In this document: positions 44,508-57,630 of the stretch, piece after piece
How the letters are laid out: each line of letters begins with the position of its first letter
Position numbering within the stretch: the first letter of the stretch is position 1
Source: Desarmillaria ectypa
Taxonomy: Eukaryota; Basidiomycota; Agaricomycetes; Agaricales; Physalacriaceae
NCBI GenBank assembly: GCA_030407005.1
Contig: JAUDYN010000011.1
Coordinates: 1,602,501-1,666,500, forward strand
Direction: 5' to 3'
DNA length: 64,000 bases
The notes under the pieces: generated by a model
Databases searched by the model: none
The model's input: the letters and a program-made list of their open reading frames with translations, nothing else
Told to the model about the DNA's origin: nothing
Program-made: the position numbers and the translations under genes

Positions 44508-46770
44508 ATGTTTATACTAACATTGCGTAACTTGCTTCTTGCCTCTCACCTCCGAGTCCCTCAGCCATTACCTCGTTCTTCAAGCTTAGAGAACTGTCGA
44601 ATGGCTCGCTCAACCTCATTCTGGCTCGTGATATTGGCAATAAACCTCTCTAGTTTTCTTGCTCTGATGGAAGGGGTACCGTTGTTTTCAGTTTGTTGGG
44701 TTCCAACACAATGACATTGTATTATATTCAGACGATCATATCGAACGCTCTCCCCACAATTGTTGACGCGCTGCACGGCGGTAACACCTATGTTTGGGTA
44801 GGATCCGCTTACAATATTGCATGCGCTGCTTTGATGCCCGCCACAGGCGCGCTTGCCCAGGTATATTTCATTCTCGCCTTTTTTGACGGTTCTGCTAATG
44901 AAACTGGCATATACAGGCTTTGGGACGTAAATCAGTAACACTTGTTTCCATTACTATGTTTTCTTTGGGTTGTGTGTTGTGTGGCGCAGCTACGAGCATG
45001 ACTATGCTTATCGCTGGCCGAAGTGAGTTTCAATCCTCGACCCTATAAGTTCTCTGTTACTGATTTCTTTCATTCTAGCTATACAAGGCCTTGGGGGAGC
45101 TGGAATATTTACTACCTCTGCTATTATTCTTTCGGACCTTGTCCCGTTGAGCGAGCGTGGACTTTTCAATGGATTATATCAGATGTACACTTCTCATTCT
45201 CATTTACGCTCTGTCCTCTTTTCTGACTCTGAAGCATTTTAGTACGTGGTGCCTTGCTTCTGCTATTGGACCTATTGTCGGAGGCGCGCTTTCTCAGGCG
45301 GGCCAGTGGAGATGGGTCTTTTGTGAGTTTCAGGACGTTATCCTCCGTCATTCATCCGATAACATGCTCTAGATCTCAACCTTCCTCTTGCTCTCGTTAC
45401 TGCTGCTCTTGTTGTGACGTGCCTACACCTCAAAACTCCAGAAAGGACATGGGCAGAAATTATGCATTTCATGGACTGGACGTTCGTGTCGATTGTCTTC
45501 CAGTTTCGAGACTGATGACTCATCCCTTTTCTAGCGGTAACTTCCTGATCATATCTTGCTCGACATCCATTGCCATTGCACTGACATGGGCGGGCTTGAC
45601 CTATAACTGGTCTTCTTGGCATGTTCTCGTGCCTCTTTGCATTGGTAGTGTAGGTTTGGCAGCTTTCTTTCTCTACGAATTCTGGTGGGCCAAAAAACCT
45701 TTGGTAAGTTTCCAGGATCCTCATTTTTCTCTCCTAATAGCCGCTTTTTAGGTACCTGTAGCGCTTATGGGTAATCGCACAACTCTGAGCGGGTATGCCC
45801 CCTTTTTCTTCCATACCACGATGGCCGCGCTTACGCTGTTTAATCCTTATTCAGGTATCTACAGACATTCATTCTGCCGATACCATTTCTCGCACTTGTT
45901 TGTAAGGAATTTATTGACCCCGTTACTCGCGTACTCATTCGGTCCAAGATTACCTGCCCCTCTACTTCCAGGTCTGCAAAGGATTTTCTCCCATCAAATC
46001 AGGCGTTCAGTTGTTTGGACTCTCCTTTTCTGCACCACCATTTGCTGTCATCGCTGGTATCTCAGTCAAAGTAACACAACGGTATCGTCCACAAATTTGG
46101 TTTGGCTGGATTACAGGAATTGTCGGAATGGGTCTTCTTGGTTCTACTAGCAGTACAACTGCTGTTGCAACTGTTATTGGCTTTGAAATCATCGCTGGGG
46201 CAGGTTTTGGCGCCATTTTTTCGAGCCTCTACTTCCCAGTCCTTGCGCCGTTGCCCATATCTTCTAATGCATTGGCTCTGGCCTTCTTTTCATTCGTGAG
46301 GGTATTCGCGCAAGTAAGTAGATCATATTTATTTGTACAGTACATGACTGACGCGTATGTAGATATGGGGCATAACAATTGGAGGTGCTATCCTCCAGAA
46401 TCAACTCGCCAAGAAACTCCCTCAGCAACTGCTGACTCAATTCTCGCTGCAGACCGACGTTGTCTTCGACGTCATTCCCCTTTTGCAAGAACTTGAAGAG
46501 CCGCTTCTAGGAGAGGTCCGAGCCGCATTCGCTTCTGGCCTTCAGCTCATATGGAGAGTTATGGCTGGTATCAGTGGCTTAGGACTCTTGATTTCGCTCT
46601 TCATGCGACATATGCGTCTTCATACATCCGTCGATTCCGATTGGGGCGCTATTGAGAAACAGGGTCAAGTGGACAAGGAAAATGAGCCAAAACCTGTTGA
46701 TGCTTGCTCCCATAGGCTAGGCCGCGAGATCAGTGCTGGACCTGATCATCTTACACCATCCTGTGGATAA
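44508..46770 (+). CDS. MFS transporter, DHA14-type drug exporter
   Basis: Proton antiporter of the major facilitator superfamily, a type that exports toxic or secondary compounds. The start at 44508 (MFILTLRNLLLAS) or at MARSTSFWLVI (44600) leads into helix 1 SFWLVILAINLSSFLALMEG. After an intron come SNALPTIVDALHGG and YVWVGSAYNIACAALMPATG. Then come FGRKSVTLVSITMFSLGCVL and the DHA family motif GLGGAGIFTTSAIILSDLVP. Later helices are LASAIGPIVGGALSQAGQWR (motif C), FLNLPLALVTAALVV, ISCSTSIAIALTWAGLTYNW and GIVGMGLLGSTSSTTAVATV. The protein ends ISAGPDHLTPSCG at 46770. About eight introns. It sits next to a P450 and a hydrolase. Confidence 0.85.
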
Positions 46771-48235
46771 TGCTAGTCTCTCCTTCGCATTTTTTTATAT
46801 CCATCCCCTCGCTATCATCTCCAGACACTCGTTCGTGTGCATATTGAACCTCTAGATCGTGTTCAGTAGCCGTGATTTGAATTATTGGTCTCCAGCATCC
46901 AGAGTCGTGTCATATCATGGTTTTCCCAGAGACAACATAGTTTAGATACCTCGGCGGCCTCGCTTCACGACCGCCACAGAGGTCGCCGTAAAAATACACC
47001 CGCAGGTCACAAAATTGTTAAGTCGTACTTCAAGATGAACGGAAGGATTCTTCCTAATTATCAACCTCTTCGGAAATTCAGATTTTCTTGTTTTTACTTT
47101 GAGCGCTCCTCAGCCAATACTCAAGGTATATGTACTCTGCGCTCGGTTCAACGGCCCTTGCTTGGGGGTATAGTAGTGAAAGATCCGGATGAACTCGCCG
47201 ACAGTCGTGACGAGAATCCAGAAATGCACCTCATGTCAAGGACAACTTGCTTGCGGTGTGCAAATTGTCTTAAAGAGATGTTTGGCTTTCAACCTGGCTA
47301 ACGCTTAGTAGAAGACGCGGGAGACTACCTTCAGCAATCCCCGGCTGCGTAGAACCGGTCGCCCGATGCTGGGGCTGATTGATCTCTGTACAGAATCCTT
47401 CTATTGATCAAGGACAGCTCCGCAAAATGATATTGAATAATTCGCCTATTAGCCAGTGGAACTAGAAATGGGCGTCAAAACGGTGTATTTACAAGTATTC
47501 GGTGGCGAGCTCAGCCGCAGTCTTCCTTGCACCGGTGTGGGAACCTAATAATAGTCACAATAGATACCATCTTTCGTAAGTGCCATCCTCTTTAAACGCC
47601 CTCTCGCCGGGAGGCTCCATTGCGGTGTAATGTCATTGATCATTAGGTTCAAATTTAGCTCCTTAACTCAACCTACTGTATACTGTATAGCGGGAACGAC
47701 CTCCTACCTCTTGATGATAGCTCTATATTAAGGATTCTCAAGGCATGCGGTTCGCAGCTAGTACTGTCCAACAGTACCACTGCAAGTCCTCGTGTAGTTA
47801 TCCTGTCAGGGATTCCCGATCCCTGCCCGATGCCGTAGGGGGGCCACGAAGCCAAGACCCCAGGATCAAGATGTAGCGAATACGATGGCATTTTATTCGA
47901 CGTTCTCCCTTTCATAAAGATCTAGTAGAACAGTATTGACAAACAGTGACATCATCTCCTCCCAAAATATCGTAAAGACACAGCAAGTAGACTTGCTGTT
48001 TCATGACACGCGCAGATTATCCGGGCAGCGATTGTATCTCAACGGTAACACTCGTTTCGTGATCTTGATCCTTGTTCGAATTTGGTCCATGCGGGTTAAC
48101 CATCATTTTAGTTGTACCGTCTCACGTTTGATACTCCTGAGGACAACGTCTCGTAGCGAATCCATGGCACTTAGAATCGGCGGTTGTCCTATTTGGTATT
48201 TACAAATGTGACGCCCGTGCCACTAAAAGCGGTAT
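46771..48235. other. Intergenic, no supported gene
   Basis: About 1.46 kb. One plus-strand frame of 138 codons (46885-47301) has no recognisable domain; I do not annotate it. Confidence 0.4.
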
Positions 48236-50281
48236 TCATTGGGGATCTAGTAGTTCAGAGACTCCTTCAGAACGGCGGTGAATTCGGCAGCTGAATGGAC
48301 ACGGATGACTGCAAGCTATCTCAATGGACGTCCTATAAGTGACAATAAAGAACGCTAACCTGAAGGCCCCACTCGTGTATCTGACTTCGGGAAGGATGGC
48401 CTTTCCTTCAGCATCAAGCTCGGGGGAAATGGTGCATGTGGCCAAAGTCATTGCAATAGTTGTCCACACGGTGTCGACTGCAAGGTAAGATCCAGGGCAA
48501 GACCTACGGCCAAAACCAAAAGCCAGACTGGTCGGTTCGGGAATTTCAGACTCCTTATCCCGATTTAAATGCCGCTCCGGATTGAACGTTTCGGGATCAG
48601 GGAACCAGCTTTCGTTTCGCATGATAGCCCTGTGTGAATCGGTAACACGGCGTTAAGGATGGGAAACACGATGAACATAATAAACTAACCAGATATTCGC
48701 AGCGACCACTGTGCCAGCAGGAATATCGAAACCGCGGTAGATGTCAGGCACCAAAACGGCGCGAGACACTGGATCAAGAGACATTGTGAAAATGAGTCAT
48801 GAAAAGAAGTTACAAAGCATACCGGAAGGAATGGATGGGTTCCATCGAAACGCTTCTTGAACAAGAGCATAAACGTAGGGTAAAGATTCGCGATCTGATA
48901 GTTTAGGCAGCCGCTCGGCTCCGATAACTGCGGATATCTCCTCTTGTGCCCGTCGTTGAACGTCTGGATAAAGGACCATTGCTAAGTAAAAAGAGGTGAT
49001 GATGCTGACGTTCTACACAGATTTTTCTCTTTATGATGGAAATTGATATGAATAAAAAGGTTACATACCGTGTCAGTTCCCGCTTAGAAATGCAGATGCT
49101 CAATATATGATCTACGGAGTAGCGACAAGGCTACGTACCACCGTAGACTTCCGCTCCAGCATCTTTCAAACGATTTAGATATGCAGCGTCGGAAATACTC
49201 TTCTCGAGACCGTTTTCCTCAAGGGCATTGGATAAAAGTGAAGGCAGAGCAGTTCCAGAATTCTACGACGGCTTATCGGCAAGTGTAGATCGTAGAGGCT
49301 AAAGACGTACCATTTGGTTCAATACGACCTCAAAAGGTTTCCTCAAGAAAAGATCGAAGGTTTCTCGAGATCTGGCAGCTGTCTTTTGGAAAGAGGCGCC
49401 CGGCACGAAGGCCGGTATATACCTCACTGTAGGAGGAATGAATTGGAATGATCGAGAAATGGCTAATACTTGATCATGCTCACGGAATGGAAGCGCATTA
49501 ACGAAATACTTGTTGGGGGCCAGTGCTGCGCTGACGTCGCGCATTACCTGAGTGGCCAGAATGACCAACTCGTCCGCTTCCACGTCCTCAGCGACAACAT
49601 AGCCATACGCTATGCGCATGATGTTCGCTACAGCCATTCTGGATGCACGTGAGTTGTCAGGTTAGAGTGTCGCGGTAAAAGGAGCACCTTCGTATATTAT
49701 TCCGAAACGCTTCTGGGTGCTCGATATTCGATTTGCAAAGGCGGCGGGCATTCTCTTCCAGTATATGACTGTGCCTTTTGACTGCACGAGGCCCGAACTC
49801 GCCGTTGAGAAGCTTCCTGGTCTCCCTGACATCGTCGCCGTTCACCCTCGTCGCTAAAATACGTCCAAAGCCACTCCTATTGGAGGATTAGCGAACGGCC
49901 GTCGGCACATCGCTCTAAAGCTCAACATACAATTCCCCCATAACCCTCGGACTTTTGTCTGAGTAGATACTTGACTTCTGTTCATACAAGTCTGTGATCG
50001 CCTCCAAAGAGTTCAGTACCAGGATAGAGCGACCAAAAACACGAAGATAGACGACGTCGCCTACGGCTGAGTGAGTACCTCGTCTCGAAAAAAGAATAGC
50101 ACGGACCGTATTGTTTCCCCCATTCCGCAAACTGACGCCAGGGTGTTTCTGTGGGAATCTGAAATGCATTGCCAACTATTGGCCAGCGAAAAGGACCGGG
50201 GGGATGACGAGTTGGTTTAGTGTAGCGCCACAAGACATAGAGTGCAGCGAAGGCAGCAACGTAGAGTGTAGCTTCGTACAT
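48236..50281 (-). CDS. Cytochrome P450 monooxygenase (fungal E-class group I type)
   Basis: Microsomal heme-thiolate monooxygenase. The start MYEATLYVAAFAALYVLWRY is a membrane anchor, followed by the Pro-rich hinge HPPGPFRWPIVGNAFQIP. Further blocks are VVYLRVFGRSILVLNSLEAI, VMRDVSAALAPNKYFVNALP and PPTVRYIPAFVPGASFQKTA. The I-helix threonine region (AGTDT) lies near 49080. The K-helix is YVYALVQEAFRWNPSIPSG with the ExxR motif read as EAFR. The PERF-type motif is PETFNPERHL and the heme-binding loop is FGFGRRSCPGSYLA, with the cysteine ligand present. It ends SEGVSELLDPQ at 48236. About ten short introns. Substrate unknown. Divergent from the neighbouring hydrolase with a 477-bp shared promoter. 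Confidence 0.88.
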
Positions 50282-50758
50282 GCTAGGAAAAATGGGAGCA
50301 CAGCGAGTAGACTAAAGGTGAGAAACTGGGGTACAAAGGACATCAATCGTGATCCATGTATTGTACGGCGCTAAACGAGTTCCCGGGAGATATTAGACGA
50401 TATGGTGTCCTTTGAAGGCATCATGATAGGCACGTGCAGATACTTGTTATGGCATTGAGAGTAGTCTGGTTCGCAGGCCGGCTTGCTGATCACCGAGCCA
50501 ACTTCAAGTTGTTTGCTCTACTGACCCGAACGTAAATAATATATTCGGTTTTTCTAGTTTGAATCATCCTATTGACCCGGCTCCAGGTGGCCGATCACCG
50601 GCAAATACCGATGGCACCTTCTTTCCTTCTACCCAACTTCAGCTCGCTTGTTGAAGGTTTGATTCACAGGCGTGTGATAATGGCTCTCAGAAGTTTACCA
50701 TATATAAGCACTTCCAAAAAGAACCGGCACACTCCATCAGCATATCTGCTCTTCGGAC
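50282..50758. promoter_or_regulatory. Divergent promoter P450 / alpha-beta hydrolase
   Basis: 477 bp between divergent starts, with no gene of its own. The head-to-head layout suggests co-regulation of the P450 and hydrolase. Confidence 0.4.
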
Positions 50759-52118
50759 ATGGCTTCAAGCGACCTTTTTGTAACTAGTTTTACTCTTCAA
50801 ACAAACACGGCTGGTGTTCCGCTCTGGGTAACCCTAAAGCGCTACACCAAGGCAAATACATCCGTGCAGAAGACTCAATCAGGATGTGTGCTCATTTTTG
50901 CGCACGGAGTAGGATTTCGTGAGTAGTGCATAGTTCAGCTTGCCACGATCACAATATGATGAACACGAATATTATTCAGACAAAGAGCAGTGGGAACCCA
51001 CTATAAGCCATCTGTTCAAGCTCGATACACAAAATACTATTCGCGAAGCTTGGACAGTGGATTGCCAAAACCATGGCGAAGCGGCCATCCTCAACGAGAA
51101 AGTTCTCGTCGAACGCCCCGGGGTGTTGTGTGAGCCCCTTCGTGAACATCCTCATATTGCTACTAAATCCTCGTCGAAGCTATTTACGACTATGCTGACG
51201 CCTTGGTCACTCTTCGCCGTGATCTCTTAGGAGATGCCAATCCGGACTACAGTCAAAAGGACAGATTCATCCTTATCGGACATTCCGCAGGCACTGTAGC
51301 TTGGTAAAGACCATCGCCTTGAGCCATGACTGTTATCTTAATGGTGGCCTATTGACAGCGTGATGGCGTTGGCGTTTTTCAACCCCCCCAGCAACATCAT
51401 GTTTGATGCTCTTGTCCTCGTTGAGACACCGATTCATCATCCGTCTGCTGAGGCCCATCATACCGAGATGTTCAAGGCGTTTGCTGCCGTCAATAACCGC
51501 CACGATATTTGGCCTAGCCGAGAGGCTGCTAAAGCTTGGCTCGGCAAGCGTTTTCCCTGGAAAGCTTGGGACCCAGAGGTCTTGGATATCTATGTGGTGA
51601 GTATCTGTCTGTCAGTCAGTTGACTTCTCTTCACTCATCGTTTTGCAGAACCATGGTCTGCGTCCGCTGCCGACAGCCTTCTATCCTGACAAGGCTGACG
51701 GGGTTACCCTGAGCGCCACATGGGTGGACGAAAATGCGGCGTACTCAAAAGATGCCAAAACCTCGTTCACAGCACTCTGGAACTTGAACACGCTCTGCGG
51801 CATTGTACCAATTCATCTGGTCTACGGTGCCAGGAACGATCTTATGTGTGTAGAGATTTTGCTCGTTAACAATGTCACTTATCCCTTCTGTAGGTCGCGC
51901 AAAATTCAAGACTCGATTGTCGATGCCAGTCAAGGAAGGACTTTCGCTTCTATAACTCGAGTCCCCGGAACGGGACACTGGGTAAGTTCCCTGGAAACTG
52001 TCATTGACGTGGCGAGCAGGCTGCTAATCGTATACAGGTATTACAAGAAGCACCGAAAAAAATGGCGGACGCATTGTGGGCTATTCTAGCTGCTCCAATT
52101 CCACTTCACAGGCTGTAG
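50759..52118 (+). CDS. Alpha/beta-hydrolase, AB-hydrolase-1 type
   Basis: Predicted intracellular hydrolase; no signal peptide is seen. The start MASSDLFVTSFTLQTNTAG (50759) is followed by PLWVTLKRYTKANTSVQ and CVLIFAHGVGF, with the HG oxyanion loop. After an intron: KEQWEPTISHLFKLDTQNTI, REAWTVDCQNHGEAA, then RFILIGHSAGTVAW, where the GHSAG Ser is the likely nucleophile. The C-terminal exons give WNLNTLCGIVPIHLVYGARN, with Asp at the strand-7 position, and ITRVPGTGHW, whose His is the likely catalytic residue. The stop is at 52118. Family members occur near fungal toxin and secondary-metabolite genes, but the function here is unknown. Confidence 0.82.
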
Positions 52119-52366
52119 CTGAATGTTACCTTGCTCGAAATTGTGTTCTGCCATGTCTGTTTAGACTATCATTCTTGTATTGTCCAGTGAGAAATCTTTC
52201 GTTATAAGTACATTTGACATTAAACATCTAAATCATCTGTCACCTTGATTAACTGTCGCGAATCCGATATATGTAAACTCCAAGTGAAGACGATAGTACA
52301 GAGCACAGCAATGGACGAGAATGTAAACACATAAATAATCCTTCCGTTTCCTCTTTCTTCAGAAGC

Positions 52367-54339
52367 TTATGACTTTGGAACTGGGGTGAGTCTGTGTTTC
52401 GAATGAGCAAAGTCAATGCGCCAAGTCACTATGGAAGTACTCACAGGAGAGTTTCTGTCCATATCTCCGGAGGAGTTGACAGTGGATGTGATATTAATAT
52501 CAACATGCCGCTGGAATAGTCCGATCATAGATCAGCGTGAGGATGAAAAACAAGCAGGAGCGTATTACCGTGTTCGTGTTGGAGGTCACAATAGTCTGAC
52601 CATAGGTGCCAAAGGTGGAGAGGCTCAACATGTCGACTTCGGTTGTAAAGTTATCATTGACTGGCTTAGAAGGTCTACGGGCGTTCAACCTGAAGGGAGA
52701 TTGTAAAGACGGATGATTGCACGAAAAAGAATCACGAAACGAACGTAGCAAGCAAGGAGTTTGAATATACTTGGGATGGCGTGAGTGTTAGCTCAAGCAC
52801 ACGGAATAGATACTTTTCACACACAGTTTGCGACGACCTGATAGACAGCCAGATATATAAGATTGCTAGGGTAAGCTGTATTCTGAGAAGCTGCAAGATC
52901 AGTGTATGACGATATGCGAGGATGATAGAGTAACCCACGAAGGCAATGACGAGAATATCCGCAACCCTGGAGATGAATTTGTTATTCAAACGATGACAGG
53001 AATATGGTATGTCTCTACGCAGTTAGAAGACCGTTATGAACCGCGTAGACCATGAGTCTATTGATAATCGTGTCGGTACTATAATGGTGTTTCTCTTTCA
53101 ATCGGTTCAGACGAGCCGCAGTGTAGAATGTCGTACCGTTTGATTCCCGTGCGACTGCTGTGGAGATAGTAGCACAGTGACGCAGCGACCAGGATATCCG
53201 TCACCACGTGGATGGCCAAGGAAGCCCTGACGAGACTCTGCATAACGGAGGGAAATATAAATCAAAATCAAGTTCGGAGGATGCTTACAGTCATACTATT
53301 TCTTTCAAACCGAACAAAGTACTTGAGATGTATGCTGAAAATGACAATAAGACAGAGACATCTAAGAAGCACTGCCGGTCCTAACCTATAGGCGGTGATA
53401 CCTAAAGGGCAAAAGTAACAAGCTCCGGTTAAAATCCTTCATATGTGTAGCTTAAATACGCACCTATGCTAGTTCCTAGAGGAGGCTACGTTATGGAAGG
53501 ATAGAAAAGAGTATGAAACTCCTCACCCAAGCGACAGATAGAGAGAATGATCTGGTTCCAAGATGAGTGTCGCCAAACAACGAGGAAGTCTAGGAATCTT
53601 ACGATCGCAGCCACCAGGGGCACGTTGTGGTTCGACACTGTACAAAATGTATAAGAAGGCGGTAATCGGAACAAAATAGTTGCGACAACAATAGTATATC
53701 CGTCGGGCATAAAATAAGTAGACAAGCACACCGATGAGGCCCTGCAATCATTTTCGTTAGAGACAGCTTGAAGAAGGTACAGACAGCGCTAAATTACGTA
53801 CCGTTACACCAAGGTTGAGCTATTTGGTGTATAGGTAAGAGCTTATGCAGACAGATATGGATACTCACAGATGCCGTCCTAGCATGTATTGGAGTCTCGA
53901 TATCCCATGAAAAATATGCAACTTACCAAGTTGCTTCAGTTAGAGCGGCTGGATCCCCGTAATGTAGTATGACATAATAGTAAATGGCATGGCCAGGGAA
54001 GGCTACATGTAAAACTTCCAAAATCCTATGCAAACTCGTGTGAGTCGAGTAGTTGGTTGGTAGCGATGAATACCGACCATATAGCGCCCACCTGCGAGTT
54101 TGTTAGTAACCGGTGGCTTAGAGGAATGATTTTTATGCTTACCCATACTTTGAGGGTAATCCTGTCAGAGTAGCGAGTGAAATAATACCAGGTTTGAGTG
54201 CAGGTGACGCCAAACAAGCTAGGTATACAAGCAGATCAGAATATAATAATGAATACATCTGGGCGTAAATGTACCATGCAGACGCAATAACACCAATGAG
54301 GTATGCGCCAAAAGTACTATTGAGTGAAGATTCGGCCAT
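52367..54339 (-). CDS. DUF6534 multi-pass membrane protein, copy 2
   Basis: Second member of the same family, same strand as copy 1 and about 11 kb away. The start MAESSLNSTFGAYLIGVIAS at 54339 is nearly identical in layout to copy 1. After an intron, GVTCTQTWYYFTRYSDRITL follows, equivalent to GITCTQTWYYYGHYSDIIF in copy 1. The late exon ends VYSNSLLATF (VYSNSFLATF in copy 1), and then LNARRPSKPVNDNFTTEVDM. The tail exon begins RHVDINITSTVNSSGD (WHIDLHITRSTD in copy 1), stopping at 52367. Membrane helices and many short introns. It converges on the hydrolase with 248 bp between the two stops. Function unknown. Confidence 0.7.
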
Positions 54340-56740
54340 TTGAAAGTAGCTGAGAAAGGAGGGCGAAGTTAATGTCCTTATATTATCATGAAGGTCGAGC
54401 CCCCGCTGATGATGGGAATCTCGTATTGGATGCACGACATCAATCAGGGACACAACGCTCCAATACATCATCTCGCCCCATCAGTCACGGAGAAGTGATC
54501 TTTTCTATGGGCACAGATAGGTTCGCAGGATAACACGCGGACGCGATTACAACATTAGACCGCCGCTATTCATGGGTAGAATCAGTCAAACCGTCCAAAT
54601 AGGTGAATCCGCTGCGCATGGGCTAAGAAGGAGCCTTCGGGCATACGGAGAGCCTATGTTATCAGATAGACTTAAGCGCCTGTTGGACTCCATGAGGAAG
54701 GGTAAGCATCGAGTCCAAACACCGTAGTACTACCATATTTGAATGTCCGAAATTCTGCAAATGCCTTATTATGGTAACTTTCTCATTATTGAACATAACG
54801 AGCATTATAAAGTATTTGTCGTTGATGAACTACAAGATTTTATCAGGAGTAATGTATGAGGACGTGTTTTCTTTCCATGTATTTTTTATTCTCTTAACCT
54901 TTACTTTTCACATTCGCTAACCAGGATTATTAGGTCGATAAAAATGTCACCTGCCGCCTAATCGCCATTTTAGGTCTAATCGTGCGAAAGTCCGAAATAT
55001 ATGCCCTAATAAGGCTTTTGCACTTTTTCCGGCAATTAATCTGCCTAGACTCTTAGGTTGTGAATTGAGTTGATGAAGTGGTTCGGCTCCGGTTCACAGC
55101 CAACTTAATAAGATGCCACCAGCACTCAAATCCAAATCGAGTGCATTTCGGGGTTCCCTTCTTCGCCACTTCATCGTCGAACATCTCTTACGGAAATGCA
55201 CCCGAAAATAGGAGTTCATTAATGGGACCTGATGCCCTGTACCTCCATATCTCCCTCGCTGAGTGCTGAGCGCTGATGTTGCAAGGATACCGGAGATTAT
55301 TGATTGCAAGCTCCCCGTATATAGGTCTCTAAGTTCTAAAACGGCTGAGGTTGCTTGGTCGTGAGTTCGGCCTGGGGGTTGACCGGAGGGTAGTGAGGAC
55401 AGGGTTTCATAGTGCAGTTACCTGTCTCTTGCGTCCGACGTGGCTGATGGCGTCGTGTCGCGTAATGATGAGATTACCCATACCAATTGCTGACAGCTGT
55501 ACCCAGTGCGGTGACCACAAACATAGATGTAGTAAGAGTCTGTTATTATCGCTGCCAATTGTGTCCATCGTCCCGTCCCACAGAGTGCTAATCTGCATCT
55601 CACCACCTCGGCCCCGCCTCACGTCGGATGTTCCCCACATCTTCGCCGTCATTGTCAAGTCCTCTAGTGTGAGCTCAACCGATAGGGATCCTTGTGGAAC
55701 GCGTCGTGCTGCTCGCAAGCAATTGAAAAGCCGCGTGGTGAGATACGGCAAATCGTTTTCAGAAGTGACTGTAACTGATGCAGGGTTGTGATAGATTGGT
55801 GACCGTCTGTCTGACCACCCTAGTCACTCTCTCGCTCGCTTGCGACGTCAAGCTTTCAAGTGGAGAGAGAGAGACGGTTACCAGTCTAGGGTTGTGATGA
55901 AGCAAGGTGACAGTTGCAAAAAGCATATGCAACCATTTCTCGGAGAATCGGCCTGAGTCAATTACATAAAACGTAAAGTCAGTTGAGGTGAGGGATATTT
56001 ATTCTAGTTTTCACGTCCCTGAGAAGGAAGCCAACCAGAGTCCGTACTACACATGAGCGTGCTACGGTACTGTTGAGACTCGAGTTGCAGATCATGCATG
56101 GCACCACTTAGGCACGCCAGACCCAAGTATACAAGATGTGACATTACGACATCCCTCCACTCGCTAAATCACTCACTACGATGATCATGGTATTAAGGTA
56201 TTAATGGTACCGGCCCATACTAAGGAACAGCCGAGTCTGGGGTTCCTACTCGGGCCCATATCTCTGGGAAGCCGCAACGTCTGCAAAAGGAAATATTATT
56301 TGGTAATATTTGTCAAGGCCTTTGAGCCTCTAAAACTGAGATCTGTAGGCTGAGGTTTCGGTAGACTATAAATAGTATATATTTAGGTCCAAAATAATGT
56401 TTTATATATTCTGTAGGGTTTCCAAGCCGGAATTCGCGGAAATTTTTTGGTGGTAAGCTAGTATATTCATAGCCACAAATTATTATACAAAGATCTGTCT
56501 CTACAATGCGAGGCAAAATATTCTCTCTGTAAGAAGGTGCAAGGTGCGGGCGAGATGTGTGATGATGATGCGTGACAAACGTGATAAACACGGTCAATAT
56601 TAGCCAAGACGGCAGTTGATACATACAAAATAGAATAGATATCATTTATTTGATCTTAAAGTGCAGAATGTTGATAGTTATCTAAGTAGAGATCAAAGCA
56701 GAAGCACGCGAAGGAAACAGCGTGGTGTTTCAATTTCTCG
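54340..56740. other. Gene-free stretch
   Basis: About 2.4 kb with no supported gene. Frames of up to 146 codons overlap on opposite strands around 55351-55791 with no recognisable domain. The region near 56290-56660 is A/T-rich. Confidence 0.4.
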
Positions 56741-56775
56741 GTGGCTGTGCACTTAGTCAGCCGCCGCGAGCCTAA

Positions 56776-57630
56776 TTGGCGTTGCGGCTCCCCAATATCT
56801 CACTGGCCACCTTCAATGAGTCACAGGTCACACTGTTCATCACGGCGAAACATCATCTTTGGAAACGAATTACCCTGCCCGAGGTATCCAACTTACGACT
56901 TCTTCTCGACGAATGTTTCAAACGTTATACAACTGGCTCAAAGCTTGTCGACCTGAGCCACCTGTCCAAAGCCAAACCGATGCTCGTTTAAAATTTGGTC
57001 AGAAGTTTGCTAAGATTGTGCAAAGGGAACAGAATTTATTCATGCGTTTAGTGTACTCTGCCTTGTGTCCCATTATCTGTCAACATCTGATCGAGTGCAT
57101 AGAACTATAAGCCATCTGTATAGCTTAAATACCGAAGCGAAATCCGAAGCTCGAGCTGTAGTGGGTCGCCTAAATCGTTGTGAAGCGACAAATCCGGACG
57201 AATGGATTCCTATTAAACAAAACTATTTAGAGCTGTCGTGTCGGCGCATCTACTTGTAGTGCTCTCACGATGCTGCCACATCCATGAGGGCAATAAGCCT
57301 CGTTGATCATGAATGCTCTGGCTCATTCATTTCCGTCGCACAAGCTGTTCAGACCCAAGATCTCCCTGCGATGTGCCGTTACAGTCTCTTTACAGGCTGT
57401 AATCCTGTGCCTCGTAGGAATAGTCACAAGTTCAAGTTCCTTGATACTAATGGTTACCAAAAAGTTCCTACTCAATGCTCCATGCATGATATGGTGGCTC
57501 GTGCCGTCTGACCCTCGTGGATTCAAAATTTGGACATCCTCAATTCATAGTCACAAATACGGACACGACAAGTGCTGGCTTTGGACCCATCAGCGACGTT
57601 CAGACACGGCGAGAACTCTATGAATGAGAA
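56776..57630 (+). pseudogene. Decayed relative of the 50759 alpha/beta-hydrolase (tentative)
   Basis: A stretch from 57108 (a 16-base identity, ACTATAAGCCATCTGT) onward aligns by eye with the intact hydrolase at 51000. Translated similarity is TISHLYSLNTEAKSEA against TISHLFKLDTQNTIRE, and CEATNPDE against GEAAILNE. An upstream segment (VTLFITAKHHLWKRITLPE, from about 56830) resembles the first exon of the family. No continuous frame with nucleophile elbow GHSAG is seen; the region after 57240 is full of frame changes. I infer an old duplicate. The 5' limit and 3' limit are rough. Confidence 0.4.

Noticed and set aside
46885..47301. 138-codon plus-strand frame downstream of the MFS gene
   Set aside because: No recognisable domain and no splice chain; composition looks random.
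55351..55791. 146-codon plus frame and 114-codon minus frame over the same DNA
   Set aside because: Neither has a recognisable domain; no support to choose either.
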